Below, one piece after another: positions 1 through 4,922 of a stretch of 64,000 nt of DNA; position 1 is the stretch's first letter, and each line of letters begins with the position of its first letter. Where the stretch lies: positions 1-64,000 of the IMG/VR virus record IMGVR_UViG_3300029258_002722; one strand, 5' to 3'. The notes beneath the pieces were generated by a model. That model ran no database searches. It was given only the letters and a program-made list of their open reading frames with translations, and was not told where the DNA came from. The position numbers and the translations under genes are program-made. This stretch comes from a virus.

Positions 1-2
1 GT

Positions 3-236
3 CATGAATTTACTAAAGTAAATGTCATGGGAATTAATATTAACGATGATCTTGATTTACATTTTGATAAAACTATATATACATATCTTCAAGTTTTATC
101 TAATGCAAATGTACTTGAAAAAATAAACAAACATAGATTTAAAATCAAGAGAAAATTAAAGAAAGAAATAACAGTAAGTAGATTAAGAAGACTTATGGAT
201 AATAAACAATCTTTAGATGATATTTATGAAGATTAA
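3..236 (+). CDS. C-terminal part of an unidentified protein (5' end outside window)
   Basis: The reading frame is open from the left edge through a TAA at 234-236, and codons upstream of the first ATG (27) are also open, so this is most likely the tail of a longer gene. The visible part is charged, with a lysine/arginine-rich middle (KINKHRFKIKRKLKKE). No family is recognised. The stop lies directly against tRNA-Gly at 237. Confidence 0.55.
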   Translation, partial: HEFTKVNVMGININDDLDLHFDKTIYTYLQVLSNANVLEKINKHRFKIKRKLKKEITVSRLRRLMDNKQSLDDIYED

Positions 237-319
237 GCGAGAGTCGATCAACTGGTAGATCACCAGCCTTCCAAGCTGGCGCGTAAGCACTGCGGGTTCG
301 AGTCCCGTCTCTCGCTCCA
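237..319 (+). tRNA. tRNA-Gly (TCC) with enlarged variable loop
   Basis: Acceptor GCGAGAG pairs with CTCTCGC, anticodon loop CTTCCAA gives TCC, T-arm GCGGG/CCCGT, discriminator T, and CCA is encoded (317-319). The variable region between anticodon stem and T-stem is about 12 nt (CGCGTAAGCACT) instead of 4-5 and contains a small GC-GTAA-GC hairpin. That is unusual for a glycine tRNA and parallels other hairpin insertions in this phage's tRNAs. Confidence 0.9.
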
Positions 320-346
320 TTTATTAAATGCAAAAAGGAAGTTGAT

Positions 347-664
347 ATGAAATTTATGTTAGGTGTATTGGGTTCTTCGGTATTCTGGATTATATATGGA
401 GTTATATCTTGTTTCATAGGGACAATCGTATTTAAAAAAGTATTTCCTCAGACTTATCTCAACTATACAACTGGGGAATCTGAAAAATCAATTGATGGTT
501 TTGATATAACTGCCGCAGTCGGTTGTAGTTATTTATTTTGGCCAGTTATAGTGCTTTGTTATTTTATGTATTTCCTTACAAGAGTAGGAATCATGAATGT
601 ATTCAAACAAGTAGTACTATTTATGGATAAAATCATCCCTGAATTTAAAATTGTGAAAAAATAA
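347..664 (+). CDS. Small membrane protein, copy 1 of a tandem pair
   Basis: A 105-residue protein with two hydrophobic segments (about residues 8-30 and 58-82) and a basic C-terminus ending IPEFKIVKK. It shares its N-terminus (KFMLGVLGSS.FW), the TTG(E/S) motif near residue 45 and its C-terminus with the next gene, so the two arose by tandem duplication. It begins about 28 nt after the tRNA-Gly CCA end, with AAAAGGAAG as ribosome binding site. Function unknown; likely in the host inner membrane. Confidence 0.75.
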   Translation: MKFMLGVLGSSVFWIIYGVISCFIGTIVFKKVFPQTYLNYTTGESEKSIDGFDITAAVGCSYLFWPVIVLCYFMYFLTRVGIMNVFKQVVLFMDKIIPEFKIVKK

Positions 665-688
665 AATGCGAAAAAAGGAATATATAAA

Positions 689-1036
689 ATGATAAAATTT
701 ATGTTAGGTGTATTAGGTTCTTCGATATTTTGGTTTATTTATTTTGTATGTACTCTTTTCATAGGAACAATATTATTTAGACATATATTTCCTAATGTAT
801 TTGAATTCTTCACAACTGGAAGTTGTGAAAAAGATAGACATAAAGATCCTGATGATGAAAAAATTGGTTACTTTGAAGTAACTTTAGCATGTATGTATAT
901 TTACACATGTTGGCCATTAATATGTGTTGGTTATATAATTGCTTTTTCTATTAAAATATTATTTGCACATGTATTCAGAAATCTTGTAATATATGCAAAT
1001 AAACTCATTCCAGAATTTAAAATTGTTAAAAAGTAA
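689..1036 (+). CDS. Small membrane protein, copy 2 of a tandem pair
   Basis: A 115-residue paralogue of the preceding gene with the same plan: hydrophobic N-terminus, TTGS motif, a short charged insert (EKDRHKDPDDEK), a second hydrophobic segment and the C-terminus IPEFKIVKK. AAAAAAGGAA precedes the ATG. The two copies have diverged mainly in the central loop. Function unknown; it lies between tRNA genes in the same direction. Confidence 0.75.
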   Translation: MIKFMLGVLGSSIFWFIYFVCTLFIGTILFRHIFPNVFEFFTTGSCEKDRHKDPDDEKIGYFEVTLACMYIYTCWPLICVGYIIAFSIKILFAHVFRNLVIYANKLIPEFKIVKK

Positions 1037-1039
1037 AAA

Positions 1040-1132
1040 TGGGATATAGCTTTAGCGGTAAGAGCGCCCAAAGCAGGTAATGCCGGCACTGCACTTGGGG
1101 TGTCGAGGGTTCGAATCCCTCTATCTCCACCA
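1040..1132 (+). tRNA. tRNA-like gene with a 23-nt anticodon loop
   Basis: Acceptor TGGGATA pairs with TATCTCC except for a T-C mismatch at 1-72. The D-arm is GCTT...GAGC, the T-arm GAGGG TTCGAAT CCCTC, and A-CCA is encoded (1129-1132). The anticodon stem CCCAA/TTGGG closes 23 nt rather than 7. Inside, GCAG and CTGC can pair and TGCCGGCA is palindromic, so about 16 nt look inserted. If they are removed after the first loop base, the anticodon would be TGC (Ala). It could be an intron, a remodelled tRNA or a non-decoding RNA. Confidence 0.65.
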
Positions 1133-1136
1133 TAAT

Positions 1137-1214
1137 GACTCGGTAACTCAGTCCGGTCAGAGTATCTGACTTTTAATCAGGCGGTCGTGGGTTCGAATCC
1201 CACCCGGGTCACCA
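1137..1214 (+). tRNA. tRNA-Lys (TTT)
   Basis: Complete cloverleaf: acceptor GACTCGG/CCGGGTC, D-stem ACTC/GAGT, anticodon stem TCTGA/TCAGG with loop CTTTTAA, and T-arm GTGGG/CCCAC. Discriminator A and CCA are encoded at 1211-1214. It starts four bases after the preceding tRNA-like gene, so the two are probably co-transcribed. Confidence 0.93.
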
Positions 1215-1302
1215 TTATAATATAAGGAGGTTTCATGTTTCGATAATTTTAGCAAGACAATTGGGAAGAACTTAATTATTAACTTTAAATAATGAGGTTT
1301 AT

Positions 1303-1554
1303 ATGTTTCAAAATATCCCTGTTTCAACCAGCAATGACTTTTTAAATTTCAATCAAGATCGCAAGAAAAAAGTTAAAATGGTGAATGTCTTTATATGCAA
1401 GACTCATGGACGAATTGATGTTAAACATGATAAATTGATTAACGTCGCCGGGACAAAGTTTTGTCCATTTTGCATGAAAGACTTTTTGGAGCGAGGAGGG
1501 ATTTGTCAGCTAAAAAAATCAAAGGAACCATCGAGACGAAAAAGAAATAAATAA
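1303..1554 (+). CDS. Small zinc-ribbon protein
   Basis: An 83-residue protein with a His/Cys-rich core: C-K-T-H-G at about residue 33 and F-C-P-F-C at about residue 55, suggesting one zinc site. The C-terminus is very basic (KKSKEPSRRKRNK), which would suit nucleic-acid binding. An ATGAGGTTT stretch precedes the ATG. No family is recognised. Confidence 0.6.
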   Translation: MFQNIPVSTSNDFLNFNQDRKKKVKMVNVFICKTHGRIDVKHDKLINVAGTKFCPFCMKDFLERGGICQLKKSKEPSRRKRNK

Positions 1555-1581
1555 TTAAATGAAATAATCGAAGAGTGAATT

Positions 1582-1902
1582 ATGAAATGTCTAAGATGTG
1601 GTTACTGTTGTATTCAATTGGGTGTTGTAATTATCAAACCTGATATGATTAAACAGACAATTAATTTGGAAAGTGAAGAGACTTTTATGTTTAAAGAGTC
1701 TGGGAAAATCTGTCCCAATTTATACATAGACGAAGATGAATTGTTATGTGAATGTCTTATTCATCATTATACATGGTATGATGAAACTCCATGTCATTCT
1801 CATGGACAAATTGAAGAGTCTCCGGAAGATTTATGTAGAATGGGAGAGTATCTCTTATTACCTGAAAATAAAGACCTACGATTAAAAATGCTAGGAAGGT
1901 AA
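1582..1902 (+). CDS. YkgJ-type cysteine-cluster protein
   Basis: A 106-residue protein that begins MKCLRCGYCC and has further cysteines in KICPNL, LLCECL and TPCHSH. This matches the Cys-cluster pattern of the YkgJ (zinc- or iron-chelating) family, whose biochemical role is poorly known. A ribosome binding site is weak (GAAGAGTGAATT). It sits in a run of small phage genes in one direction. Confidence 0.65.
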   Translation: MKCLRCGYCCIQLGVVIIKPDMIKQTINLESEETFMFKESGKICPNLYIDEDELLCECLIHHYTWYDETPCHSHGQIEESPEDLCRMGEYLLLPENKDLRLKMLGR

Positions 1903-1904
1903 AT

Positions 1905-2078
1905 ATGAAAACTCCAAAATTAGTACTTGACTCTGATTCTATGCTAATTCAATGGATTGGAAGATTTATAATATTCTTTATGTTTTGCGGTTTAATTGCA
2001 GGAGGAAGTCCTGACATAATTGATAAGATAATGCAAATAATGGACTCTATAAGTAAGTTAATTGACCGAATCGCGTAG
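1905..2078 (+). CDS. Small single-span membrane protein
   Basis: A 57-codon ORF starting two bases after the previous stop. Polar N-terminus, then a hydrophobic helix (IGRFIIFFMFCGLIAGG), then an amphipathic tail ending DRIA. The tight spacing and AGGAAGG just upstream argue for translation. Function unknown. Confidence 0.55.
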   Translation: MKTPKLVLDSDSMLIQWIGRFIIFFMFCGLIAGGSPDIIDKIMQIMDSISKLIDRIA

Positions 2079-2085
2079 GTGAATT

Positions 2086-2292
2086 ATGACTAAACGAGAA
2101 GAAGAAATTCTTATTACATTTGCTGAGAATTTTAAACTTCCAGCATGGTTAAGTTTTATATTAACTCTAACAGTATAGTTAGATCATGTATTTTTCAATA
2201 CCTATTTTAATAGGATTACTGGAACAATATGGTTAATCTTTTGTGGAGGAATTATAATATTAAATGACCAATTGAAAAAGAGAAAGTTATGA
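2086..2292 (+). pseudogene. Amber-interrupted copy of the downstream small membrane protein
   Basis: The frame from ATG 2086 stops at a TAG (2176-2178) after 30 codons, but the same frame continues to TGA 2290-2292. The continuation encodes FCGGIIILNDQLKKRK, nearly the same as LCGGIIILNDQIKRREKK in the next gene. It is therefore a second copy broken by one in-frame amber codon, or a gene needing readthrough. TAG is used as an ordinary terminator elsewhere in the window, which favours decay. Confidence 0.6.
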
Positions 2293-2495
2293 AAGAATTA
2301 ATAGATACATTAGCTAAAATGTCATGGGGAGGATTTATTGGAGCATTAACATCATTCTTACTTGAAGTTGTAGGGGTGTTAAAATTTCGTAATCCAATTC
2401 CTATGATATTATGGATGACTTTGTGTGGCGGTATAATAATCTTAAATGATCAAATAAAGCGAAGGGAGAAAAAAGCGAATGAGCAAATGTCCTAA
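2289..2495 (+). CDS. Small membrane protein (holin-sized)
   Basis: A 68-residue protein with two hydrophobic stretches (about residues 12-28 and 37-53) and a charged C-terminus (KRREKKANEQ). The size and topology would suit a holin or other small phage membrane protein, but no signature proves it. It overlaps the broken copy upstream by four bases (ATGA) and the next ORF by 17. Confidence 0.6.
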   Translation: MKELIDTLAKMSWGGFIGALTSFLLEVVGVLKFRNPIPMILWMTLCGGIIILNDQIKRREKKANEQMS

Positions 2496-2619
2496 TTGTA
2501 AATGTAAAATTGGTAAAGGTACTGGGAATAAAAGAACTATCGTTAATGGAAGCTCAAAAGTTGTTATTCATAAACGTTGCCCTGGAACACCAAAAAAATA
2601 TCATTCAAAAAATAGATAA
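2479..2619 (+). CDS. 46-residue zinc-ribbon protein
   Basis: A short ORF beginning MSKCPNCKCKIG with a further cysteine in HKRCPGTP, giving a C-x2-C-x-C...C arrangement. It is basic throughout. It overlaps the end of the upstream gene and is preceded by AAGGGAGAAAAAA. Function unknown; nucleic-acid binding is plausible. Confidence 0.5.
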   Translation: MSKCPNCKCKIGKGTGNKRTIVNGSSKVVIHKRCPGTPKKYHSKNR

Positions 2620-2628
2620 TATAATTTT

Positions 2629-3183
2629 ATGTGGACATGTAAGTATTGCGATAAAGAGTTTGATTTTAAAACATTATCTGAAAAAGGTAATCATTCAAGA
2701 TGGTGTAATGAAAATCCAAACAAACGCAGTACAGATAATATGAAACTTGCACAACAAAAACGATCTATTATTCAATGTGGGGAAGATAAAGAATTTACAG
2801 TAATTTGTAATAATTGTAAAAAAGATTTTATAGTTGTTGAAAAAAAATATAAATTCCCTACTAAAGATAGATATTATTGCTCTGATAAATGTGCGAGATC
2901 CTTTTCTGCTAAAGTAAATGTAGAGTCAATGGAAAACAAGGGTGAACTTCATTATAAAACTGTATGCAAAAGACATAATTCATATAGTTGTATAATATGC
3001 AATTTCAATAAGATTTTAGATGTTCATCATGTTAATGAAGATAATACTGATAACAGAAAAGAAAATTTAATTTACCTCTGTCCAAATCATCATAAAATGT
3101 ACCATTCAAGATTTAAAAAGGAAATAGTTCCTTTTATAGAAAAATATATTTTAAGTAAGTGGGGATGTAACTCAGTGGGATGA
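2629..3183 (+). CDS. HNH endonuclease with zinc fingers
   Basis: A 184-residue protein. N-terminal C-x2-C (CKYCDKEF) with a following H/C pair, a second C-x2-C (CNNCKKDF), then an HNH core: CIICNFNKILDVHHVNEDNTDN followed by N-L-I-Y-LCPNHHKMYH. This is the layout of free-standing phage HNH homing-type nucleases. The reading frame ends inside the following tRNA-Ala (3161-3236), overlapping it by 23 nt. That placement suggests acquisition next to the tRNA. Confidence 0.85.
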   Translation: MWTCKYCDKEFDFKTLSEKGNHSRWCNENPNKRSTDNMKLAQQKRSIIQCGEDKEFTVICNNCKKDFIVVEKKYKFPTKDRYYCSDKCARSFSAKVNVESMENKGELHYKTVCKRHNSYSCIICNFNKILDVHHVNEDNTDNRKENLIYLCPNHHKMYHSRFKKEIVPFIEKYILSKWGCNSVG

Positions 3184-3236
3184 GTGCGACCCTTGCAAGG
3201 TCGAAGTCGTGAGTTCGACTCTCACCATCTCCACCA
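3161..3236 (+). tRNA. tRNA-Ala (TGC)
   Basis: Acceptor GGGGATG/CATCTCC, D-stem ACTC/GAGT, anticodon stem CGACC/GGTCG with loop CTTGCAA, T-arm GTGAG/CTCAC, discriminator A and encoded CCA (3234-3236). Its 5' half overlaps the last codons of the HNH gene. Confidence 0.92.
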
Positions 3237-3254
3237 TTTTTGAATAGGCGAAAT

Positions 3255-3500
3255 ATGGAAACACTTTTTGGTATAATGGTATTATTATTTTTCAGTATGG
3301 CAATAGCAGTTCCATTGATTATAATAATAGAAATTTTTAAAAAAGAAATTAATTTTCAAATATTTTATTTTGTATTATTTCTTAGATTTTTATTTGTGGC
3401 ATTCTTATGGATTATGCACTTTGGATCTCAATCATTTTATATTCAATGGAAATATGATGGGAAAGAATATCGAGTTCATATTCCTGAATTATCGTTTTAA
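3255..3500 (+). CDS. Small membrane protein
   Basis: An 81-residue protein with two long hydrophobic segments (about residues 3-27 and 36-58) and a polar C-terminus (QWKYDGKEYRVHIPELSF). An in-frame TTG at 3240 could extend it by five codons, but ATG 3255 is the simpler start. It begins 18 nt after the tRNA-Ala. Function unknown. Confidence 0.6.
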   Translation: METLFGIMVLLFFSMAIAVPLIIIIEIFKKEINFQIFYFVLFLRFLFVAFLWIMHFGSQSFYIQWKYDGKEYRVHIPELSF

Positions 3501-3515
3501 GATGCTATTTTTTCT

Positions 3516-3537
3516 TTATGTAACATATTATAAATTA
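3516..3537 (+). promoter_or_regulatory. Candidate phage promoter (TGTAACA motif) ahead of the tRNA cluster
   Basis: TTATGTAACATATTATAAAT matches a motif (TTTGTAACA, 3-4 nt, TATAAAA) that recurs just upstream of gene starts at 9199, 12635, 14077 and 21545. Here it lies about 9 nt before tRNA-Cys, so it could start the transcript of the unusual tRNA cluster. The match is inferred by eye. Confidence 0.45.
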
Positions 3538-3545
3538 AGTGATGT

Positions 3546-3622
3546 GGCGCCGTGACCCGAAATGGATAGGGACGAGTCTGCAAAACTCGAATATGCCGGT
3601 TCAACTCCGGTCGGCGCTTCCA
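3546..3622 (+). tRNA. tRNA-Cys (GCA)
   Basis: Acceptor GGCGCCG pairs with CGGCGCT (G-T at 1-72), anticodon stem CGAGT/ACTCG with loop CTGCAAA, T-arm GCCGG/CCGGT, discriminator T and encoded CCA (3620-3622). It is the first gene of the tRNA cluster and has no insertion. Confidence 0.9.
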
Positions 3623-3672
3623 TCAAAAATTTTGGATAAATAGAGTTTGCTATATATATTATTTACTAATAG

Positions 3673-3750
3673 AAAGTATTAGCTTCAATTGGTAGAGCAA
3701 ACTTTGAATAAATCAATGTTAGGTTGGGGGTTCGAGTCCCTCATACTTTT
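3673..3750 (+). tRNA. tRNA-like gene with an 11-nt anticodon loop, identity unclear
   Basis: Acceptor AAAGTAT/ATACTTT is perfect, D-stem GCT/AGC, T-arm GGGGG TTCGAGT CCCTC; no CCA is encoded. The anticodon region folds as AACTT/ATGTT with one T-T mismatch around an 11-nt loop (TGAATAAATCA). It can also fold as a 7-bp stem with a 7-nt loop AATAAAT that lacks U33. The amino acid cannot be assigned. It may carry a 4-nt insertion or be a non-decoding tRNA-like RNA. Confidence 0.6.
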
Positions 3751-3796
3751 TGTATTTATATTTTTCTTTGTGTTCATCATTGCGTGCTCAGTGAAA

Positions 3797-3863
3797 ACCC
3801 GAAAGAATTTTATTGACATTTAAGTCCTGTAGGCAGTTCAAGATATATCATTAGATTTCGGGT
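3797..3863 (+). ncRNA. Structured RNA candidate closed by an 8-bp stem
   Basis: ACCCGAAA at 3797-3804 pairs perfectly with TTTCGGGT at 3856-3863, enclosing 51 nt with no ORF. A second short hairpin follows (CTATGT...ACATAG, 3864-3890). The stretch 3751-3936 holds no gene other than these. No RNA family is recognised; it may be another processing element of the tRNA cluster. Confidence 0.35.
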
Positions 3864-3879
3864 CTATGTGATATACGAG

Positions 3880-3901
3880 TTTCTGTAACATAGCTTAAAA
3901 G
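3880..3901 (+). promoter_or_regulatory. Second candidate TGTAACA-type promoter inside the tRNA cluster
   Basis: TTTCTGTAACATAGCTTAAA resembles the recurring TTTGTAACA-TATAAAA motif, with a degenerate second block. It would drive the transcript that begins with the tRNA-Thr element. It also overlaps the 3' arm of a small hairpin, so this is tentative. Confidence 0.3.
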
Positions 3902-3936
3902 TGATGATGGGCATAAAAAAGAATATAAATAATTTT

Positions 3937-4098
3937 GTTTTGACATATTTTAAATTGAGGACTTTTAAAAGGTATTTTCGTATACTTAGCTCAGTTGGTA
4001 GAGCACAAAACTTGTAATTTTGATGTCGAAGGTTCAACTCCTTCAATATACTCCAAAGCTACTTTTTTACCCTACCTCAATTTAAAATATGTCAAAAC
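3937..4098 (+). ncRNA. L-tRNA-Thr-R element: tRNA enclosed by permuted intron-like halves
   Basis: A perfect 24-bp inverted repeat (3937-3960 and 4075-4098) encloses tRNA-Thr. The left half (L) continues as GAGGACTTTTAAAAGGTATT and abuts the tRNA 5' end. The right half (R) begins three bases after the CCA end: GCTACT, then TTTTTTACCCTACCTC. GGTATT in L and GCTACT in R can pair with one mismatch. The conserved blocks match L and R halves of five other elements nearby, so the flanks are a rearranged copy of the same element. Confidence 0.75.
3980..4055 (+). tRNA. tRNA-Thr (TGT), copy 1
   Basis: Acceptor GTATACT/AATATAC with one C-A mismatch, D-stem GCTC/GAGC, anticodon stem CAAAA/TTTTG with loop CTTGTAA, T-arm GAAGG/CCTTC, discriminator T and encoded CCA (4053-4055). 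It is uninterrupted but sits exactly between the two halves of an intron-like element. A second tRNA-Thr (TGT) with no flanking element lies at 8746. Confidence 0.88.
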
Positions 4099-4113
4099 TT
4101 ATTTTTAATGAAT

Positions 4114-4278
4114 TAAAATTTTTAACAGGGACTTATAATGGTACTTTAGAATATTTATAGGTTCGAATCCTATTTTCTCCACCACAAACCGGGGATATGG
4201 CCAAATTGGTAAAGGCATTGATTTTTGGAATCAACATTTGTATTACAGTGCTGTTCACCTTACCCTGTTAAAATTTTA
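4114..4278 (+). ncRNA. Permuted intron-like element around tRNA-Gln (L ... R)
   Basis: L: stem strand 4114-4130, then GGGACTTATAATGGTACTTT. R: AGTGCT (4247-4252), GTTC, ACCTTACCC, then stem strand 4263-4278. The outer strands pair over about 16 bp with one bulge. GGTACT in L pairs with AGTGCT in R over 6 bp. The order is L - 3' tRNA half - linker - 5' tRNA half - R, the reverse of an ordinary intron-containing gene. Confidence 0.75.
4157..4239 (+). tRNA. Circularly permuted tRNA-Gln (TTG)
   Basis: The 3' half comes first: T-arm ATAGG TTCGAAT CCTAT, acceptor strand TTTCTCC, discriminator A, CCA (4182-4184). After a 6-nt linker comes the 5' half: acceptor strand GGGGATA (4191-4197), D-arm GCC/GGC, anticodon stem TTGAT/ATCAA with loop TTTTGGA (anticodon 4225-4227) and CATTT. 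The two acceptor strands pair at 6 of 7 positions, including one G-T. Neither half has another partner nearby. The break falls in the variable loop. Confidence 0.8.
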
Positions 4279-4287
4279 CTTTTAAAG

Positions 4288-4438
4288 CTTTTACTAAGCT
4301 AAGGACTCAAAGAGGCATTTTAGAAAATAAAGTAGCTCAATTGGTTAGAGTACTTGCCTACTAAGCAAGATGTTTCCGGTTCAAGTCCGGACATTAATTT
4401 TACGATATGCTTTTTACCCTACCTTAGTTTAGTAAAAG
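4288..4438 (+). ncRNA. L-tRNA-R element around a nominal tRNA-Ser
   Basis: Stem strands 4288-4304 and 4422-4438 pair over 17 positions with one G-T. L continues GGACTC, AAAGA, GGCATT, TTTAGAA. R has TATGCT (4406-4411), TTTT, ACCCTACC. GGCATT and TATGCT pair with one mismatch. These bases differ from those in the Gln copy yet keep pairing, which is good evidence for a real helix. Confidence 0.72.
4326..4398 (+). tRNA. tRNA-like gene, nominal Ser (ACT)
   Basis: D-arm GCTC AATTGGTTA GAGT, anticodon stem CTTGC/GCAAG with loop CTACTAA (nominal anticodon ACT, 4360-4362), T-arm TCCGG TTCAAGT CCGGA. The acceptor strands AATAAAG and CATTAAT match at only 5 of 7 positions and no CCA follows. An A at position 34 is rare for serine. 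The molecule may be a tRNA-like RNA or may be completed by splicing of the flanking halves. Confidence 0.6.
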
Positions 4439-4453
4439 TTTTAAGAATTTATA

Positions 4454-4592
4454 CGGGGACTTTTTATGGTACTTTAGAAATCTTGCGGGTTCAAGTCCCG
4501 TTGTACGCTCCTTTGCGTGTATAGCCCAATGGTTGAGGCATCAGACCGTAAATCTGACGATAAACAACACAGTGCTATTTACCTTACCCCGT
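4454..4592 (+). ncRNA. Permuted intron-like element around tRNA-Tyr (L ... R)
   Basis: L: ACGGGGACTTTTTATGGTAC followed by TTTAGAA (to 4480). R: AGTGCT (4571-4576), ATTT, ACCTTACCCCGT. CCCCGT pairs with ACGGGG over 6 bp, the shortest outer helix of the permuted copies. GGTACT pairs with AGTGCT as in the Gln copy. Order is L - 3' tRNA half - TTT - 5' half - R. Confidence 0.75.
4485..4557 (+). tRNA. Circularly permuted tRNA-Tyr (GTA)
   Basis: 3' half first: T-arm GCGGG TTCAAGT CCCGT, acceptor strand TGTACGC (4502-4508), T, CC. After TTT comes the 5' half: acceptor strand GCGTGTA (4515-4521), D-stem GCC/GGC, anticodon stem TCAGA/TCTGA with loop CCGTAAA (anticodon 4548-4550). The acceptor strands pair at 7 of 7 positions with two G-T pairs. 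CCA is incomplete, so a CCA-adding enzyme such as the one at 42509 would be needed. The break is again in the variable region. Confidence 0.8.
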
Positions 4593-4603
4593 CACCTTTT
4601 TAT

Positions 4604-4725
4604 GGAGAGTTAGTTTAAAGTACAATTTTCGATTTACCTTCCGGCGTTGGCATGCGGGTAGAAAATTGTCGGGCAAAACATTTATCTTCGGATATGATAT
4701 ATCGGTTCGAACCTGATACTCTCCA
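4604..4725 (+). tRNA. tRNA-like gene with a 51-nt D-loop insert; anticodon unclear
   Basis: Acceptor GGAGAGT/ACTCTCC and T-arm ATCGG TTCGAAC CTGAT are clear, as is D-stem GTTT/AAAC. The D-loop would be AAAGGGCA once 4621-4671 is removed. The insert has a 9-bp helix (ACAATTTTC/GAAAATTGT), then GATTT and ACCTTCC, resembling the R block of the other elements. The anticodon region folds best around C-TTCG-G, not a normal 7-nt loop. If the loop is CTTCGGA the anticodon is TCG (Arg). No CCA encoded. Confidence 0.6.
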
Positions 4726-4732
4726 ACTCTTT

Positions 4733-4792
4733 ATGAATTATTATTATTTTATGACCTAAATCGCTTGGTCTGTCCTCATAATTATAATTCAT
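4733..4792 (+). ncRNA. Long hairpin of unknown function
   Basis: ATGAATTAT (4733-4741) pairs with ATAATTCAT (4784-4792), with an inner TTATGA/TCATAA or GACC/GGTC helix around TAAATCGCTT. It begins 8 nt after a tRNA-like gene and encodes nothing. It could be a processing signal or an independent small RNA. Confidence 0.35.
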
Positions 4793-4828
4793 AATACTTT
4801 TATGTCTGAGAGGGGTCTCGGCATAATG

Positions 4829-4899
4829 GGCAGAATTGATAAGGAATCTTCACACCTTACCGTGGCTGGAGAGGTTTTCAGGGTCCTTATTATTCTGCC
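4829..4899 (+). ncRNA. Stem-closed RNA containing the ACCTTACC block, without a tRNA
   Basis: GGCAGAATTGATAAGGA pairs with TCCTTATTATTCTGCC (one bulge), enclosing ATCTTCAC-ACCTTACC (4854-4861) and GTGGCTGGAGAGG. The enclosed block matches the R half of the tRNA-associated elements, placed at a similar distance from the helix. A small CTGAGA/TCTCGG hairpin precedes it (4807-4820). It may be a stand-alone member of the family or a reduced tRNA remnant. Confidence 0.45.
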
Positions 4900-4922
4900 T
4901 AATTTTTTAAAACACAATTTAT

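Noticed and set aside
1227-1250. ATG after AAGGAGG at about 1235 as a gene start
   Set aside because: The frame stops after three codons.
3797-3863. A group I intron fragment, because of AAGATATA-like sequence
   Set aside because: Only one short S-like string matches; P, Q and R elements and any flanking exon are missing.
4358-4364. Loop CTACTAA as an amber suppressor anticodon (CTA)
   Set aside because: With the 5-bp stem fixed, positions 34-36 are ACT; TAG also serves as a normal stop for many genes in the window.
4733-4792. The hairpin as a canonical Y RNA
   Set aside because: The conserved Ro60-binding stem sequence could not be recognised; only a general hairpin is supported.
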